Source: Gottfriedia endophytica (GTDB lineage Bacteria; Bacillota; Bacilli; Bacillales; Bacillaceae_G). Taken from it: a DNA stretch of 64,000 nucleotides. The position numbers were made by a program, and so were the translations under genes. Positions within the stretch are counted from its first letter, which is position 1. Each line of letters opens with the position of its first letter. Positions 52,887 through 62,215 of this stretch are shown one piece after another. The stretch is from contig NZ_JAGIYQ010000007.1 in the NCBI RefSeq assembly GCF_017814275.1, positions 124,001 to 188,000 on the forward strand, given 5' to 3'. The notes under the pieces were generated by a model. That model did no database searches and was not told the origin of the DNA. It saw only the letters and a list, made by a program, of their open reading frames with translations.

Positions 52887-53645
52887 CTATTCTCCCTTCT
52901 TTGCAGTAACAGTGAGGAAAATTTCCTCAAGTGTCGGCTGTTTTTCCACATATTCCACTTTTTTAGGCGGAAGAATTGCTTTTAGCTCATCCATTGTGCC
53001 CTGTACGAGAATTTTTCCTTCATGCAAAATAGCAATGCTGTCAGCTAGTTGTTCGGCTTCTTCTAGATATTGGGTAGTCAGAAAAACGGTAATACCAGCT
53101 TTCACCATTCCACGAATCACATCCCACAAAGCCAAACGTACTTCGGGGTCAAGTCCGACAGAAGGCTCATCAAGAAAAACAAGTTCCGGTGAGCCAAGTA
53201 CTGTCATTGCTAAATCCAAGCGTCGTTTCATACCGCCTGAATAAGTAGCAAGTGCTCGATCGCCAGCTTCTTGTAAATCAAAGCGACGTAGGCTTTCCTC
53301 CACAACTTTTTTTCGATCAGGCAAGTGGCGAAGTTTTGCTACTAGGTCGAGATTTTCCCGCCCTGTCAAAATATCATCTACCGCCACATTTTGTCCGGTT
53401 AGGCTGATTTTCTCACGTACTTGCCCGGGGTTTGTTTGAAGGTTGGTACCACAAACTTCAATTACACCTCTATCTGCTTGCAGTAAAGTAGTTAAAATTT
53501 TAATAATAGTGGTTTTACCGGCACCATTTGAGCCTAATAAAGCGAAAACACTGCCTTTTTTTACTTCAAAATTCACACCTTTTAATACTGGGACATTTTT
53601 GTAGGATTTTTCAAGTTCTCTTACTGAAACAGCAAGATTACTCAT
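52887..53645 (-). CDS. ABC transporter ATPase, DrrA-like
   Basis: This 252-residue ATPase has Walker A GSNGAGKTTIIK near 34-45, signature YSGGMKRRLDLA near 134-145 and Walker B LVFLDEPSVGLD near 155-166. The C-terminal extension (EKQPTLEEIFLTVTAKKGE) is the short DrrA type. It should power the permease at 52120. It overlaps the DUF1048 gene by eight bases. Confidence 0.9.
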   Translation of the reverse strand: MSNLAVSVRELEKSYKNVPVLKGVNFEVKKGSVFALLGSNGAGKTTIIKILTTLLQADRGVIEVCGTNLQTNPGQVREKISLTGQNVAVDDILTGRENLDLVAKLRHLPDRKKVVEESLRRFDLQEAGDRALATYSGGMKRRLDLAMTVLGSPELVFLDEPSVGLDPEVRLALWDVIRGMVKAGITVFLTTQYLEEAEQLADSIAILHEGKILVQGTMDELKAILPPKKVEYVEKQPTLEEIFLTVTAKKGE

Positions 53646-53988
53646 CTTTCTTCCCTCCCAATTCTTTCAAGATACTTTCATTTAGGTTCTTACTCCAGTT
53701 AGCAGTGTAAGTTTTGGCATTTTCCAATAGTTCATCACAGAAGGAAGCAACGTCTTCGCCAGTAATCTCCAAAACTTGTTTACCATCTGCCGCGCCGGCT
53801 TCAAATAAATCAATTAATTCATATTGAATTTGCAACATATCATAACCGTTTCCCGCAGCAAAATTCCACATATATCCTTGAATTTTTTTATATACGAATT
53901 GATAATCCTCTGGAAATTTTTCCACCCTTTCCATCATAGCCTTATATTCTTTTTTATCTCCAACCATTTTTTTCAGAAAGTCTAACAT
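53638..53988 (-). CDS. DUF1048 protein
   Basis: This 116-residue helical protein matches DUF1048, with DKKEYKAMMERVEKFPEDYQ near 11-30 and NGYDMLQIQYELIDLFEAGA near 47-66. In many Firmicutes DUF1048 genes sit between a PadR regulator and a DrrAB-type exporter, exactly as here. The biochemical role is unknown. It starts one base after the padR stop. Confidence 0.85.
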   Translation of the reverse strand: MLDFLKKMVGDKKEYKAMMERVEKFPEDYQFVYKKIQGYMWNFAAGNGYDMLQIQYELIDLFEAGAADGKQVLEITGEDVASFCDELLENAKTYTANWSKNLNESILKELGGKKDE

Positions 53989-53989
53989 T

Positions 53990-54313
53990 TTATTTTTCCT
54001 CCTTTAAGGTATTTATTTTTGATGAAACAAAATCCCATTTTTTCCAAAATTGTTGTAATTCCTCATGCCCAGCTTCGTTTAATGAATAAAACTTACGAGG
54101 CGGGCCCATTTCAGAGCGTTTTTTCTGAATATTTACCAATTCTTTCTTTTCAAGCCGTACCAAAATGGTGTAGACTGTACCTTCGACAACCTCTGTAAAT
54201 CCCAGATCATTAAGGAGGCGGGTAATCTCATAGCCGTAAGTATCACCCCGACTGATGATTTCAAGTACACACCCTTCCAATGAACCTTTAAGCATTTCTG
54301 TTAAATTTTCCAT
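53990..54313 (-). CDS. PadR-family transcription regulator
   Basis: This protein of about 107 residues has the PadR winged helix with GDTYGYEITRLLNDLG near 22-37, EGTVYTILVRLEKKELV near 43-59 and GPPRKFYSLNEAGHEEL near 68-84. It should repress its own operon until a toxic compound binds. The ATG five codons inside the longest frame was preferred (GGAG spacing 9). It leads a tightly packed unit with DUF1048 and the ABC genes. Confidence 0.88.
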   Translation of the reverse strand: MENLTEMLKGSLEGCVLEIISRGDTYGYEITRLLNDLGFTEVVEGTVYTILVRLEKKELVNIQKKRSEMGPPRKFYSLNEAGHEELQQFWKKWDFVSSKINTLKEEK

Positions 54314-54438
54314 TGCATACAACTCCATAATTATTTAGTTAAATTAATTTTATGTCTATTTAGTAAAAGTAAACTGCAACATGATGTAGCGGAGGGGCAA
54401 AAATATTGAATAGTATTTTAATAAAACCACCTTCCCAT

Positions 54439-54714
54439 CTAATTAGTAATACAGATATTCAGTATCACTTAGTACTTGAGATAGTAATACTAAATAGCTT
54501 ATGCATCTAGGATTTCATTTATTACTTTTTAATTGAACACTTTTCAGCTATTTAGTGTTACGGATATTCAGTGTTACTTATTAATAGTATATTGTATTAC
54601 TAAGTAGCGGAATTGATACACGTTTTATAAAATAAATTTAAAAACACTTCCAACTATTTAGTGTTACAGATATTCATTACTACTTAGTACTATTACATAG
54701 TATCACCGAGTAGC
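54439..54714. repeat. Three tandem dyad repeats, period about 107 bp
   Basis: Units are at 54439-54498, 54547-54608 and 54653-54714. Each starts with CTATTTAGTGTTAC or a close variant, continues with GATATTCA, and ends with GTATTACTAAGTAGC or a variant. The two ends of every unit are inverted copies of each other, so each can fold into a hairpin. The spacers are partly similar too. Confidence 0.8.
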
Positions 54715-55254
54715 GAGGTTATCAAGTAGTTAAGTAAAAAAAAATTAAAAATGTTTTGTTTTTACCTAAATGTAATAAACCCCTGCACTCCTCCACCTTT
54801 CGTATTCCCGTACATAATGTAAAAAGAAGAGGAACTATTCTATAACATTTGATATAGTATCCTCTTCTAATTATAGTAGGTTTAAACTTATTTCATTCGT
54901 GCCTTTTTTTAACCTCTCCCCACTTTTTTCTCCACCATCGGAATTAATTAACCATTTCTTTTCCACATAGATTATGAATAAATATTATCCAAAAAGAATA
55001 TTCTACTAATTATAAATCTTATAATAACTACCATTTAAGCGTTTACATATTGTATATTTTATTAATAAAAATAAATTACGATTATTGATTTAACAAATAG
55101 TATTGTGTAAACTACTCTTTGTACTTAATTTTTAATGGTTCTTTAATTAATATTTTACTATCCAAATATTCTTTGATTTTACTATTTTAATATATGATTT
55201 AGTATTTTTGAATTATTTGTGAAATACCTTACAAAGAAAGAAGGTTTGAAATTC
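54715..55254. other. Non-coding stretch upstream of the first permease
   Basis: No supported gene. A hairpin at 54827-54870 (AGAAGAGGA against TCCTCTTCT with inner ATAG/CTAT pairs) has a T run on the minus strand, as if it ended a lost minus-strand gene. The rest is AT-rich. Confidence 0.45.
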
Positions 55255-56754
55255 GTGACAAAAAAAATGACACTTATTAGCTTAATATTAATGGTGTTTA
55301 CATCTGTCTTTGGTTTCGGCAACATTCCTACTGCATATTATTTAATGGGTTATGGTGCAATTCCTTGGTATGTATTGTCAGCATTATTGTTCTTTATCCC
55401 TTATGCTTTTATGATGGCTGAATTTGGTGCTGCATTTAAAACCGAAAAAGGCGGAATTTATTCTTGGATGTCAAAATCTGTAGGACCTAAATTTGCTTTT
55501 ATTGGTACTTTTATGTGGTTTGCATCTTATGTTATTTACATGGTTAGTACTTCAAATAAAATATGGATTCCTTTTTCAACTGCTATTTTCGGTGCTGACC
55601 AAACTCAAACATGGTCATTTTTCGGATTATCTTCAACACAAACAATTGGTTTATTAGCAGTTGCATGGATGGCATTCGTTACATTCTTTGCATCTAAAGG
55701 ATTAGAAAAAATTAGCAAAATCTCTTCTATTGGCGGAATTGCAATCATGTGCTTAAACTTAGCATTATTACTTGTAAGTATAGTGATTTTATTCTTAAAT
55801 GGCGGTAAATTAGCTGAGCCAATTACTAGTATTCATTCTTTCACTCATTCACCGAACACTTCATATGGTACGCCTCTGGCTGTATTATCATTTGTCGTTT
55901 TTGCAATTTTTGCTTACGGTGGAATCGAAGCGGTAGGTGGTCTTGTAGACCAAACTGAAAATGCTGAGAAAACTTTCCCTAAAGGTATTGCAATTTCAGC
56001 ATTAATTATTTCAATTGGGTACTCAATTGGTATTTTTGTATCTGGTATTTCTGCTCATTGGTCTACTGATTTAAGTTTAAGTACAACTAACTTAGGAAAT
56101 ATCACATATGTTTTAATGAATAATTTAGGTTTTAAACTTGGTACTGCTTTAGGAATTGATGTTTCTACTGCTAAAGAAATTGGTACTTGGTTTGCTCGTA
56201 TTACAGGTTTATCAATGTTCCTTGCTTATTCAGGATCATTCTTTACGTTAATCTATTCACCATTAAAAACGATTATACAAGGTACACCAAAAACACTTTG
56301 GCCTAAGAGCTGGACAAAAGAATCTGCAAATGGAATGCCTGTCAATGCAATGTGGGTACAATTTGCAGTTGTTAGTATCATTGTATTAATGGTTTCATTT
56401 GGTGGAGATAGTGCGTCAGCTTTCTTTAATAAAATTACATTAATGACTAACGTAGCAATGACATTACCAATTTTATTTTTAGCATTAGCTTTCCCTAAAT
56501 TTAAAAAGAATAATGCGATTGAAAAACCATTTGTTGTTTATAAATCTAATAAAACTGGGTTAATTGCTTCCTATACAGTTGTTATATTAGTAGGATTTGC
56601 TAACATCTTTACCATCATTCAACCTGCATTTAGTGGAGATATTGGTTCAACGTTATATATGATTGCTGGTCCAATCTTCTTCACAATTGCTGCATTATTA
56701 ATCTATAATCGCGGTGAACGTAAGAAAGATATAGAGCAAAATAAAGCTGCTTAA
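55255..56754 (+). CDS. APC-family permease, YjeM type (first copy)
   Basis: This 499-residue transporter with twelve predicted helices belongs to the amino acid/polyamine/organocation superfamily, glutamate/GABA-antiporter group like YjeM. FGFGNIPTAYYLMGYGAIPW near 19-38 is the unwound helix 1 region and GGIEAVGGLVDQTENAEKTF lies near 222-241. GTG start with GAAGG upstream; the longest frame begins 12 codons earlier. It is followed by a terminator and by a close paralogue. Confidence 0.85.
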   Translation: MTKKMTLISLILMVFTSVFGFGNIPTAYYLMGYGAIPWYVLSALLFFIPYAFMMAEFGAAFKTEKGGIYSWMSKSVGPKFAFIGTFMWFASYVIYMVSTSNKIWIPFSTAIFGADQTQTWSFFGLSSTQTIGLLAVAWMAFVTFFASKGLEKISKISSIGGIAIMCLNLALLLVSIVILFLNGGKLAEPITSIHSFTHSPNTSYGTPLAVLSFVVFAIFAYGGIEAVGGLVDQTENAEKTFPKGIAISALIISIGYSIGIFVSGISAHWSTDLSLSTTNLGNITYVLMNNLGFKLGTALGIDVSTAKEIGTWFARITGLSMFLAYSGSFFTLIYSPLKTIIQGTPKTLWPKSWTKESANGMPVNAMWVQFAVVSIIVLMVSFGGDSASAFFNKITLMTNVAMTLPILFLALAFPKFKKNNAIEKPFVVYKSNKTGLIASYTVVILVGFANIFTIIQPAFSGDIGSTLYMIAGPIFFTIAALLIYNRGERKKDIEQNKAA

Positions 56755-56765
56755 ACATAATATCT

Positions 56766-56808
56766 AAGGTTAACTTAGTTTTTTACGAACTAAGTTAACC
56801 TTTTTTCT
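56766..56808 (+). terminator. Terminator between the two permease genes
   Basis: AAGGTTAACTTAGTT and AACTAAGTTAACCTT form a perfect stem, followed by TTTTTT. Confidence 0.92.
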
Positions 56809-56930
56809 TTATATCCCCCTCACTATCACCCCTACTTTTCCTCTAATTTTATTTCTCACTGGATAAAACTTTTAAATTTGAAAATAGTAATATTATCTAA
56901 CATTTTTGAGAAGTATTTTGGAGTGATTAT

Positions 56931-58424
56931 ATGGATAAAAAATTATCATTAGTTGGATTAATATTAATTGTTTTCACATCTGTTTTTGGTTTCGGTAACA
57001 TCCCTACTGCATTCTACTTAATGGGATACAGTGCAATACCTTGGTATATCCTTGCTGCGTTGACATTCATTATTCCTTACGCATTTATGATGGCAGAATA
57101 CGGCGCTGCATTTAGACATGAAGAAGGCGGAATTTATACTTGGATGTCTAGATCTGTTGGGCCACAATTTGCTTTTATTGGAACCTTTATGTGGTTTTCA
57201 TCTTATGTAATATGGATGGTTAGTGTATCTTCAAAGGTTTGGATTCCGTTTTCTACTTTTGTTTTTGGTTCTGATAAAACTCAAAATTGGTCATTATTGG
57301 GATTATCTTCTACTCAAACAATTGGTCTACTTGCTTTATTATGGATGGCAGTCGTTACTTTTTTCGCTTCAAAAGGGATCGAAAAAATAAGTAAAGTAAC
57401 TTCAGTAGGTGGAATTGCAGTTGCTTGTTTAAACCTTGTCCTATTAGTAACTAGCCTTATTATTTTGTTTTTAAATAAAGGAACTTTTCAACAACCAATT
57501 AGTAGCAATTCATTTTTTCATTCTCCTAACGCAGCATACTATTCTATGCTGGCTGTGCTTTCTTTTGTTGTTTTTGCGATATTTGCATACGGAGGGACTG
57601 AAGCAGTTGGGGGATTAGTTGATCAGACTGAAAATGCTAAACGTAACTTTCCAAAAGGGATTACAATTTCAGCGATTATTATTTCGATCGGTTATTCACT
57701 TGGGATATTATTGTGCGGGATATTTGCAAATTGGCAAAGAGATTTAAACGCTAGTACAACTAACCTCGGTAATATCACATACGTTCTTATGTATGATTTA
57801 GGATATGGTTTAGGAAAAGCACTTGGTTCTGATTCGTCAACTTCAATTACAGTCGGAACATGGTTTGCACGAATAACTGGATTATCTATGTTTTTAGCAT
57901 ATACAGGTGCATTTTTCACATTAATTTACTCACCACTAAAAACGATTATTAAAGGAACACCAAAAGAACTTTGGCCAGAAAAATTATCAAAAACAAATGA
58001 CATTGGTATGCCAGTTAACGCAATGTGGGTTCAATTTTTTATCGTTGGAATTATTATTGTATTGACTTCCTTTGGTGGACAAGGAGCTTCTGCCTTTTTT
58101 AACAAATTAACCCTTATGACAAATGTTTCAATGACATTACCTTATATCTTTTTAGCCTATGCATTTATAAGATTCAAATCAAACACAGATATTCACAAGC
58201 CCTTCGAAGTCTATAAAACAAGGGGTGCTGCAGTCTTTTCAACTTTTATCGTTATTTTAGTTGTTGGATTTGCGAACTTATTTACAATCATACAGCCTGC
58301 AATTGAAGGAGATCCTAGTTCTACGATTTGGATGATTGCTGGTCCACTATTATTTTCTATAATTGCGATTTTGATTTATTCTCGAAGTAAGAACAAAATT
58401 GATAAGTATGAAGGTATTGGATAA
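56931..58424 (+). CDS. APC-family permease, YjeM type (second copy)
   Basis: This 497-residue paralogue of the preceding permease aligns end to end with no gaps of note: FGFGNIPTAFYLMGYSAIPW near 19-38 and GGTEAVGGLVDQTENAKRNF near 220-239. Differences lie mostly in the loops and the last helix. TTGGAGTG precedes the ATG. It has its own terminator, so the two copies may be expressed under different conditions. The substrates are unknown. Confidence 0.85.
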   Translation: MDKKLSLVGLILIVFTSVFGFGNIPTAFYLMGYSAIPWYILAALTFIIPYAFMMAEYGAAFRHEEGGIYTWMSRSVGPQFAFIGTFMWFSSYVIWMVSVSSKVWIPFSTFVFGSDKTQNWSLLGLSSTQTIGLLALLWMAVVTFFASKGIEKISKVTSVGGIAVACLNLVLLVTSLIILFLNKGTFQQPISSNSFFHSPNAAYYSMLAVLSFVVFAIFAYGGTEAVGGLVDQTENAKRNFPKGITISAIIISIGYSLGILLCGIFANWQRDLNASTTNLGNITYVLMYDLGYGLGKALGSDSSTSITVGTWFARITGLSMFLAYTGAFFTLIYSPLKTIIKGTPKELWPEKLSKTNDIGMPVNAMWVQFFIVGIIIVLTSFGGQGASAFFNKLTLMTNVSMTLPYIFLAYAFIRFKSNTDIHKPFEVYKTRGAAVFSTFIVILVVGFANLFTIIQPAIEGDPSSTIWMIAGPLLFSIIAILIYSRSKNKIDKYEGIG

Positions 58425-58452
58425 TAAAATTCACTTGATAATTTTTAAGTTT

Positions 58453-58484
58453 AAAGACCACAGAAAGAGTGGTCTTTTCCTTTT
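58453..58484. terminator. Terminator between permease and acetyltransferase
   Basis: AAAGACCAC and GTGGTCTTT flank a short loop and are followed by TCCTTTT. It is symmetric enough to serve both convergent genes. Confidence 0.85.
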
Positions 58485-58499
58485 GTTATTAGCTTTTAA

Positions 58500-59069
58500 T
58501 TACAAATCTAAATACCACAACAGTTTAGTTTCATGTGCTACTTCTGAGTTGTAATACCCATTAATATCTATTGTTCCTAGAGTAAAACCCATTTTCGAAT
58601 AAAATTTACAAGCTGAGACATTTATATTTTGAGTTTCAACTATCAATCTTGAGTAATTATTAGCCTTAACCCAGTTGTATACTACTTTTAGCAAATCCTT
58701 GCCTAATCCATGTCCTCTAAAATCAGGGTGTATTCTCAAATCCCATAATACAGCAACTTTTTTATCTTTTGACATTGGAGGAGTAACCGTTGCACCACCA
58801 ATATAGAGATCATTATATTCGATCACAAAAATACCCCATTCATCTAAATTAAATAATTTAGACCAGTTAAGCGGATGTACTTCTTCAATCTCATCATAGT
58901 TTTTAACGTAAGGAGTGCAATTTTGTTCAATTAACTGTATACCACCCAAACCTTTATTTATGTGAGAAACATGAAGAATGGATTTCACCTCAAATGAAAT
59001 GGGAATTTTAGAGTAACGTTCCATTTCTTTAGAGCAAATTTGTTTAATAGACATTTTATTATCAAGCAA
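58500..59069 (-). CDS. satA: GNAT acetyltransferase, streptothricin-acetyltransferase (SatA) type
   Basis: This protein of about 189 residues has the SatA layout: VAVLWDLRIHPDFRGHGLGK (acetyl-CoA motif A) near 109-128 and SACKFYSKMGFTLGTID near 155-171. SatA-like enzymes of Bacillus acetylate and inactivate streptothricin. The TTG after GGAGG was preferred over an ATG inside that sequence. Resistance here is inferred from family only. Confidence 0.72.
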   Translation of the reverse strand: MLDNKMSIKQICSKEMERYSKIPISFEVKSILHVSHINKGLGGIQLIEQNCTPYVKNYDEIEEVHPLNWSKLFNLDEWGIFVIEYNDLYIGGATVTPPMSKDKKVAVLWDLRIHPDFRGHGLGKDLLKVVYNWVKANNYSRLIVETQNINVSACKFYSKMGFTLGTIDINGYYNSEVAHETKLLWYLDL

Positions 59070-59209
59070 ATCTATAACCTCCATAACTCATACGTTTTTA
59101 TCTAAAGAACTTTATAATTTACCTGGAGAAATGACCCTTTTAAAACTGCATTAAAATTCTCATTTTTAAACAAACTAAACTATACTATTTGACCAGAAAG
59201 GAGATTCCA

Positions 59210-60001
59210 ATGATTAAACTCGTACTTATTCGTCACGGTCAAAGTTTATGGAATGTTGAAAATCGATTTACCGGATGGACTGACGTCGATTTATCGAAAA
59301 GTGGTCTGTCTGAAGCCAGAGAAGCAGGAATCATTTTAAGAAAAAACGGTTATGCCTTTGACCTTGCATTTACTTCTGTTCTCAAAAGAGCAATTCGTAC
59401 ATTGTGGATTATCTTACATGAAACAGATTTTGTGTGGGTACCAGTTCATAAGACATGGAGATTAAATGAACGACATTACGGGGCACTTCAAGGACTGGAT
59501 AAAACTGAAACAGCAAAAAAATACGGAGATGCAAAGGTGCAAGAATGGAGAAGGTCTATGGATGTAAGACCACCTGCATTAGAACGTGATGACCCGAGAT
59601 ATGTTATTCATGATCCTCGATATAAAGACTTAAAAGAAGGAGATTTCCCTCTAACTGAAAGTCTTGAAGATACAGAAAAACGTGTTTTGAAATTTTGGGA
59701 TGAAGCAATTGCTCCTGCAATGAAAGCGGGCCAAAGAATTATTATTTCTGCACACGGTAATACATTACGAGCAATCATCCAATACCTTGACAAAGTTTCT
59801 GCTGACGGCATTGCGTCTCTCAATATTCCAACAAGTATACCCCTTGTATATGAGCTTGATGACAACCTTAATCCAATTCGCCATTACTATTTAAGTATGG
59901 ACGGTGAAGTTCCTCATGGAGTGATTCCGAAGCACATCCCACCAGAAATGCTTGATCAAGAAGAGATGAATGGAACTCATATTAATTCACATGAAGAATA
60001 A
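59210..60001 (+). CDS. gpmA: 2,3-bisphosphoglycerate-dependent phosphoglycerate mutase
   Basis: This 263-residue enzyme interconverts 3- and 2-phosphoglycerate in glycolysis. [20 protein letters not shown] near 6-25 holds the catalytic His. The acid residue is in [13 protein letters not shown], and the second His in SAHGNTLRA. It has a 15-20 residue C-terminal extension beyond GpmA proteins. The ATG after AAAGGAGA was chosen. It is a stand-alone gene. Confidence 0.93.
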   Translation: MIKLVLIRHGQSLWNVENRFTGWTDVDLSKSGLSEAREAGIILRKNGYAFDLAFTSVLKRAIRTLWIILHETDFVWVPVHKTWRLNERHYGALQGLDKTETAKKYGDAKVQEWRRSMDVRPPALERDDPRYVIHDPRYKDLKEGDFPLTESLEDTEKRVLKFWDEAIAPAMKAGQRIIISAHGNTLRAIIQYLDKVSADGIASLNIPTSIPLVYELDDNLNPIRHYYLSMDGEVPHGVIPKHIPPEMLDQEEMNGTHINSHEE

Positions 60002-60005
60002 AGTT

Positions 60006-60052
60006 TCTGCACCTCAATTGTTAGCCACAAATATCGATTGGAGGTGCAATTT
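60006..60052. terminator. Hairpin shared by gpmA and convergent gene
   Basis: TGCACCTCAAT and ATTGGAGGTGCA form imperfect arms that cover the end of the gene at 60021. Confidence 0.6.
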
Positions 60053-60446
60053 TAGTATAAAAGCCAGTTAGATCTTGTCCATCATAAATGACAACATGAT
60101 GTTTAATACTATCAAATGCATAAAGCCACAGCTTCGGATATCGGCTTGGTACATTATTAAAACTCCATTCATAGCTACCTCTTTTTCCACATTCTTTTAC
60201 TCTTTTGGGTAACTTGCTTTGAACATTTTTCACCACTTCTTCAATAATTTTCTTAACGTTAAAATCCATATTTTTATGTAAAGTTGTAATCGTCAGATCA
60301 ATATCACTAGTATCATTAATGAAATCACCTCTTATTACGCTTCCATCAATCATCACACTTATTATTTCATTTTGTATGGATGATCTTATCTTTTGTAATT
60401 CATATTTTAATAGTTGAATATTTTCTAAAACTTGGTTTAGAACCAT
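60021..60446 (-). CDS. Minimal nucleotidyltransferase-fold protein
   Basis: This 141-residue protein has the Pol-beta nucleotidyltransferase signature GSVIRGDFINDTSDIDLTI near 35-53, with the paired Asp of TSDID as metal ligands. Such proteins add nucleotides to small molecules or proteins, for example aminoglycosides or toxins. No HEPN partner is adjacent, so a HEPN/MNT toxin-antitoxin pair is unlikely. The substrate is unknown. Confidence 0.7.
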   Translation of the reverse strand: MVLNQVLENIQLLKYELQKIRSSIQNEIISVMIDGSVIRGDFINDTSDIDLTITTLHKNMDFNVKKIIEEVVKNVQSKLPKRVKECGKRGSYEWSFNNVPSRYPKLWLYAFDSIKHHVVIYDGQDLTGFYTKIAPPIDICG

Positions 60447-60578
60447 TATACGATTACTATTTTATGTCTATGTACAAGAAATATAAATTAACTAATTTCC
60501 TATAAATTTTTATATATTATTTTACAGATATTTCTAATAATTATACACTAATATTAAGTCAGAACCTGGAGGATATAA

Positions 60579-60896
60579 ATGGATGCTTTTATTTTCTGGT
60601 TATTCATTCTTATTATATTAGTACTTAACATCACTTTTATAACACTTCACAAAAAAGATAAGCTAAATTTGATAATCTCTGGAATCGTTATGCTATTTCT
60701 TGGCCCAATCTTTGGATTTTCCAGTGGGGCATTATTTATTCATTTTTATGATACCAGTTCAGGTAATACTGGTGAGGGCGCCGGAATTGGTGGAGCTATT
60801 ATTGGACTTATCACGATTCTGAACAGTTTCGTCATTTTAGCTATTGGTATTCTAATTTGGTTAATTAGACTTTTCAAAAATAGACAATCAAAATAA
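60579..60896 (+). CDS. Small three-helix membrane protein
   Basis: This 105-residue protein has three hydrophobic segments (about residues 3-22, 32-52 and 72-97) with a Gly-rich loop (SSGNTGEGAGIGGAIIG). CCTGGAGGATATAA lies before the ATG, a strong ribosome binding site. No family was recognised. A terminator follows at once. Confidence 0.6.
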   Translation: MDAFIFWLFILIILVLNITFITLHKKDKLNLIISGIVMLFLGPIFGFSSGALFIHFYDTSSGNTGEGAGIGGAIIGLITILNSFVILAIGILIWLIRLFKNRQSK

Positions 60897-60936
60897 AGGT
60901 AGAAAAGAAGAAACTTTTTCTTATTTTCTACCTTTA
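60896..60936 (+). terminator. Terminator of the gene at 60579
   Basis: AAAGGTAGAAAA and TTTTCTACCTTT form the arms, starting at the stop codon. Confidence 0.85.
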
Positions 60937-61121
60937 TTCCTTAAATTGAGCGCATGACTACTAAAATTTGTTTAGTTTTTAAAGTAAATGTACTTTTTGT
61001 TATATTTTATAAACCACTTTTATTCATTCCCTATTAAGGATAAATTGATGACCAATGTAACTATTCAAAATATCATAAGCTCTATATATTGAATATAGAT
61101 ATCCATTGGGGAGGTGAATAT

Positions 61122-61616
61122 GTGAATTCTTCTTCGTTTTACACGATCGTCATATTAATTGCTGCTTTAGTTTTATGGCGAAGAACTAGAGCTATGTATC
61201 GTCCCATTAAAGGAAACGGAGTCAGATTTATACTACCAGTCCTTTATTTAATGCCTCTTTGTTTCCTTCTAATTGCGAATCCAAAGGTTCATTTAGCTGC
61301 TTGGACATGGGGTTGCGCATTTGCAATCGGATTCCTACTATCTATCCCACTTATTTTGACGACAAATTATGAACTTCGATCTGATCACAATATATACGCT
61401 GTAAAAAACAATAACTTTATATTGTTATTTCTAGTCGTATTTCTCATTCGTTTTCTACTACGTGATTACTTTAAATGGCTAGGGCCAGACACTGAAGGTG
61501 CATTTTTTGTGACCGTTGCACTTGGCTACGTTTTACCTTGGAGAATTGTATCGTTTCTCAAATTCCGTAGGTTACTCAAAAATATGAGCCAAAAACATAT
61601 AAACTTTGATCAATAA
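61122..61616 (+). CDS. DUF1453/CcdC-like membrane protein, second copy
   Basis: This 164-residue protein with about five helices resembles the CcdC protein at 11413. Both have a basic loop after helix 1 (RRTRAMYRPIKG), a segment rich in Leu and Pro, and end with LPWRIVSFLKFRRLLKNM-type motifs. The GTG after GGGGAGGTG was chosen. It is not near ccdA and is flanked by unrelated genes. Its role is unknown. Confidence 0.68.
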   Translation: MNSSSFYTIVILIAALVLWRRTRAMYRPIKGNGVRFILPVLYLMPLCFLLIANPKVHLAAWTWGCAFAIGFLLSIPLILTTNYELRSDHNIYAVKNNNFILLFLVVFLIRFLLRDYFKWLGPDTEGAFFVTVALGYVLPWRIVSFLKFRRLLKNMSQKHINFDQ

Positions 61617-61618
61617 AT

Positions 61619-61654
61619 AAAAATAGGGGAACCAAAATGGTCTCCCTATTTTTA
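61619..61654. terminator. Bidirectional terminator
   Basis: AAAAATAGGG and CCCTATTTTT form the arms with inner ACCA/TGGT pairs, between convergent genes. Confidence 0.88.
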
Positions 61655-61660
61655 TTATGT

Positions 61661-62215
61661 TTAATTTAGTATCCATTTACGAACAACATCAATTGAATTT
61701 TGAGAAGGATTAGATCCATTAATAATTAAATCTGCGTACCATTTTGTAGGTTCAACAAACTCGTTATGACGATGTCTTACTAGATCGAGAAATTCTGAAG
61801 AAATTTCTTCAAAAGTTTCTTCGTTTCTATCTCTTTTTAACCTTCTCACTAATCTCTCATCTGATGGACAATCAATAAAGATCTTCAAATCAAGTTTCTC
61901 TCTAATTTCCTCAAAATATAAGACCATCAAACCTTCTACAATAACAACATCAAATATTTTAGATTCTATAAATTTATTAATATCGCTTTTTAGCTTATTA
62001 ATATCAACAGAATTAGGATGGTCATAATCCTCATATTTCCTTCCATTGTATGGAGCATTTACTATTGGTTTTACTTCTTTAAAATAATCATCTGTAGATA
62101 TTGTTTTAACTTTTAAGATATCTAAATTTTTTTCTAAGTTAGTACAAAAAGTGGTCTTCCCACTGCCTGAACCACCTGATATTCCAATTAAAATACAGCG
62201 TTCAAATTTATTCAT
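61661..62215 (-). CDS. Uridine-kinase-like P-loop kinase
   Basis: This 184-residue protein has a Walker A motif GISGGSGSGKTTF near 12-24, STDDYFKEV near 40-48 and VVIVEGLMVLY near 90-100, the pattern of the uridine kinase/phosphoribulokinase family. The likely reaction is phosphorylation of a nucleoside or small sugar with ATP. It is shorter than Udk (about 210 residues), so the substrate may differ. AAGGAGG is upstream of the ATG. Confidence 0.75.
   Translation of the reverse strand: MNKFERCILIGISGGSGSGKTTFCTNLEKNLDILKVKTISTDDYFKEVKPIVNAPYNGRKYEDYDHPNSVDINKLKSDINKFIESKIFDVVIVEGLMVLYFEEIREKLDLKIFIDCPSDERLVRRLKRDRNEETFEEISSEFLDLVRHRHNEFVEPTKWYADLIINGSNPSQNSIDVVRKWILN

Noticed and set aside
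30488-60446. HEPN/MNT toxin-antitoxin pair (30488 and 60021)
   Set aside because: The two genes are 29 kb apart and the HEPN-like protein lacks a clear RNase motif.
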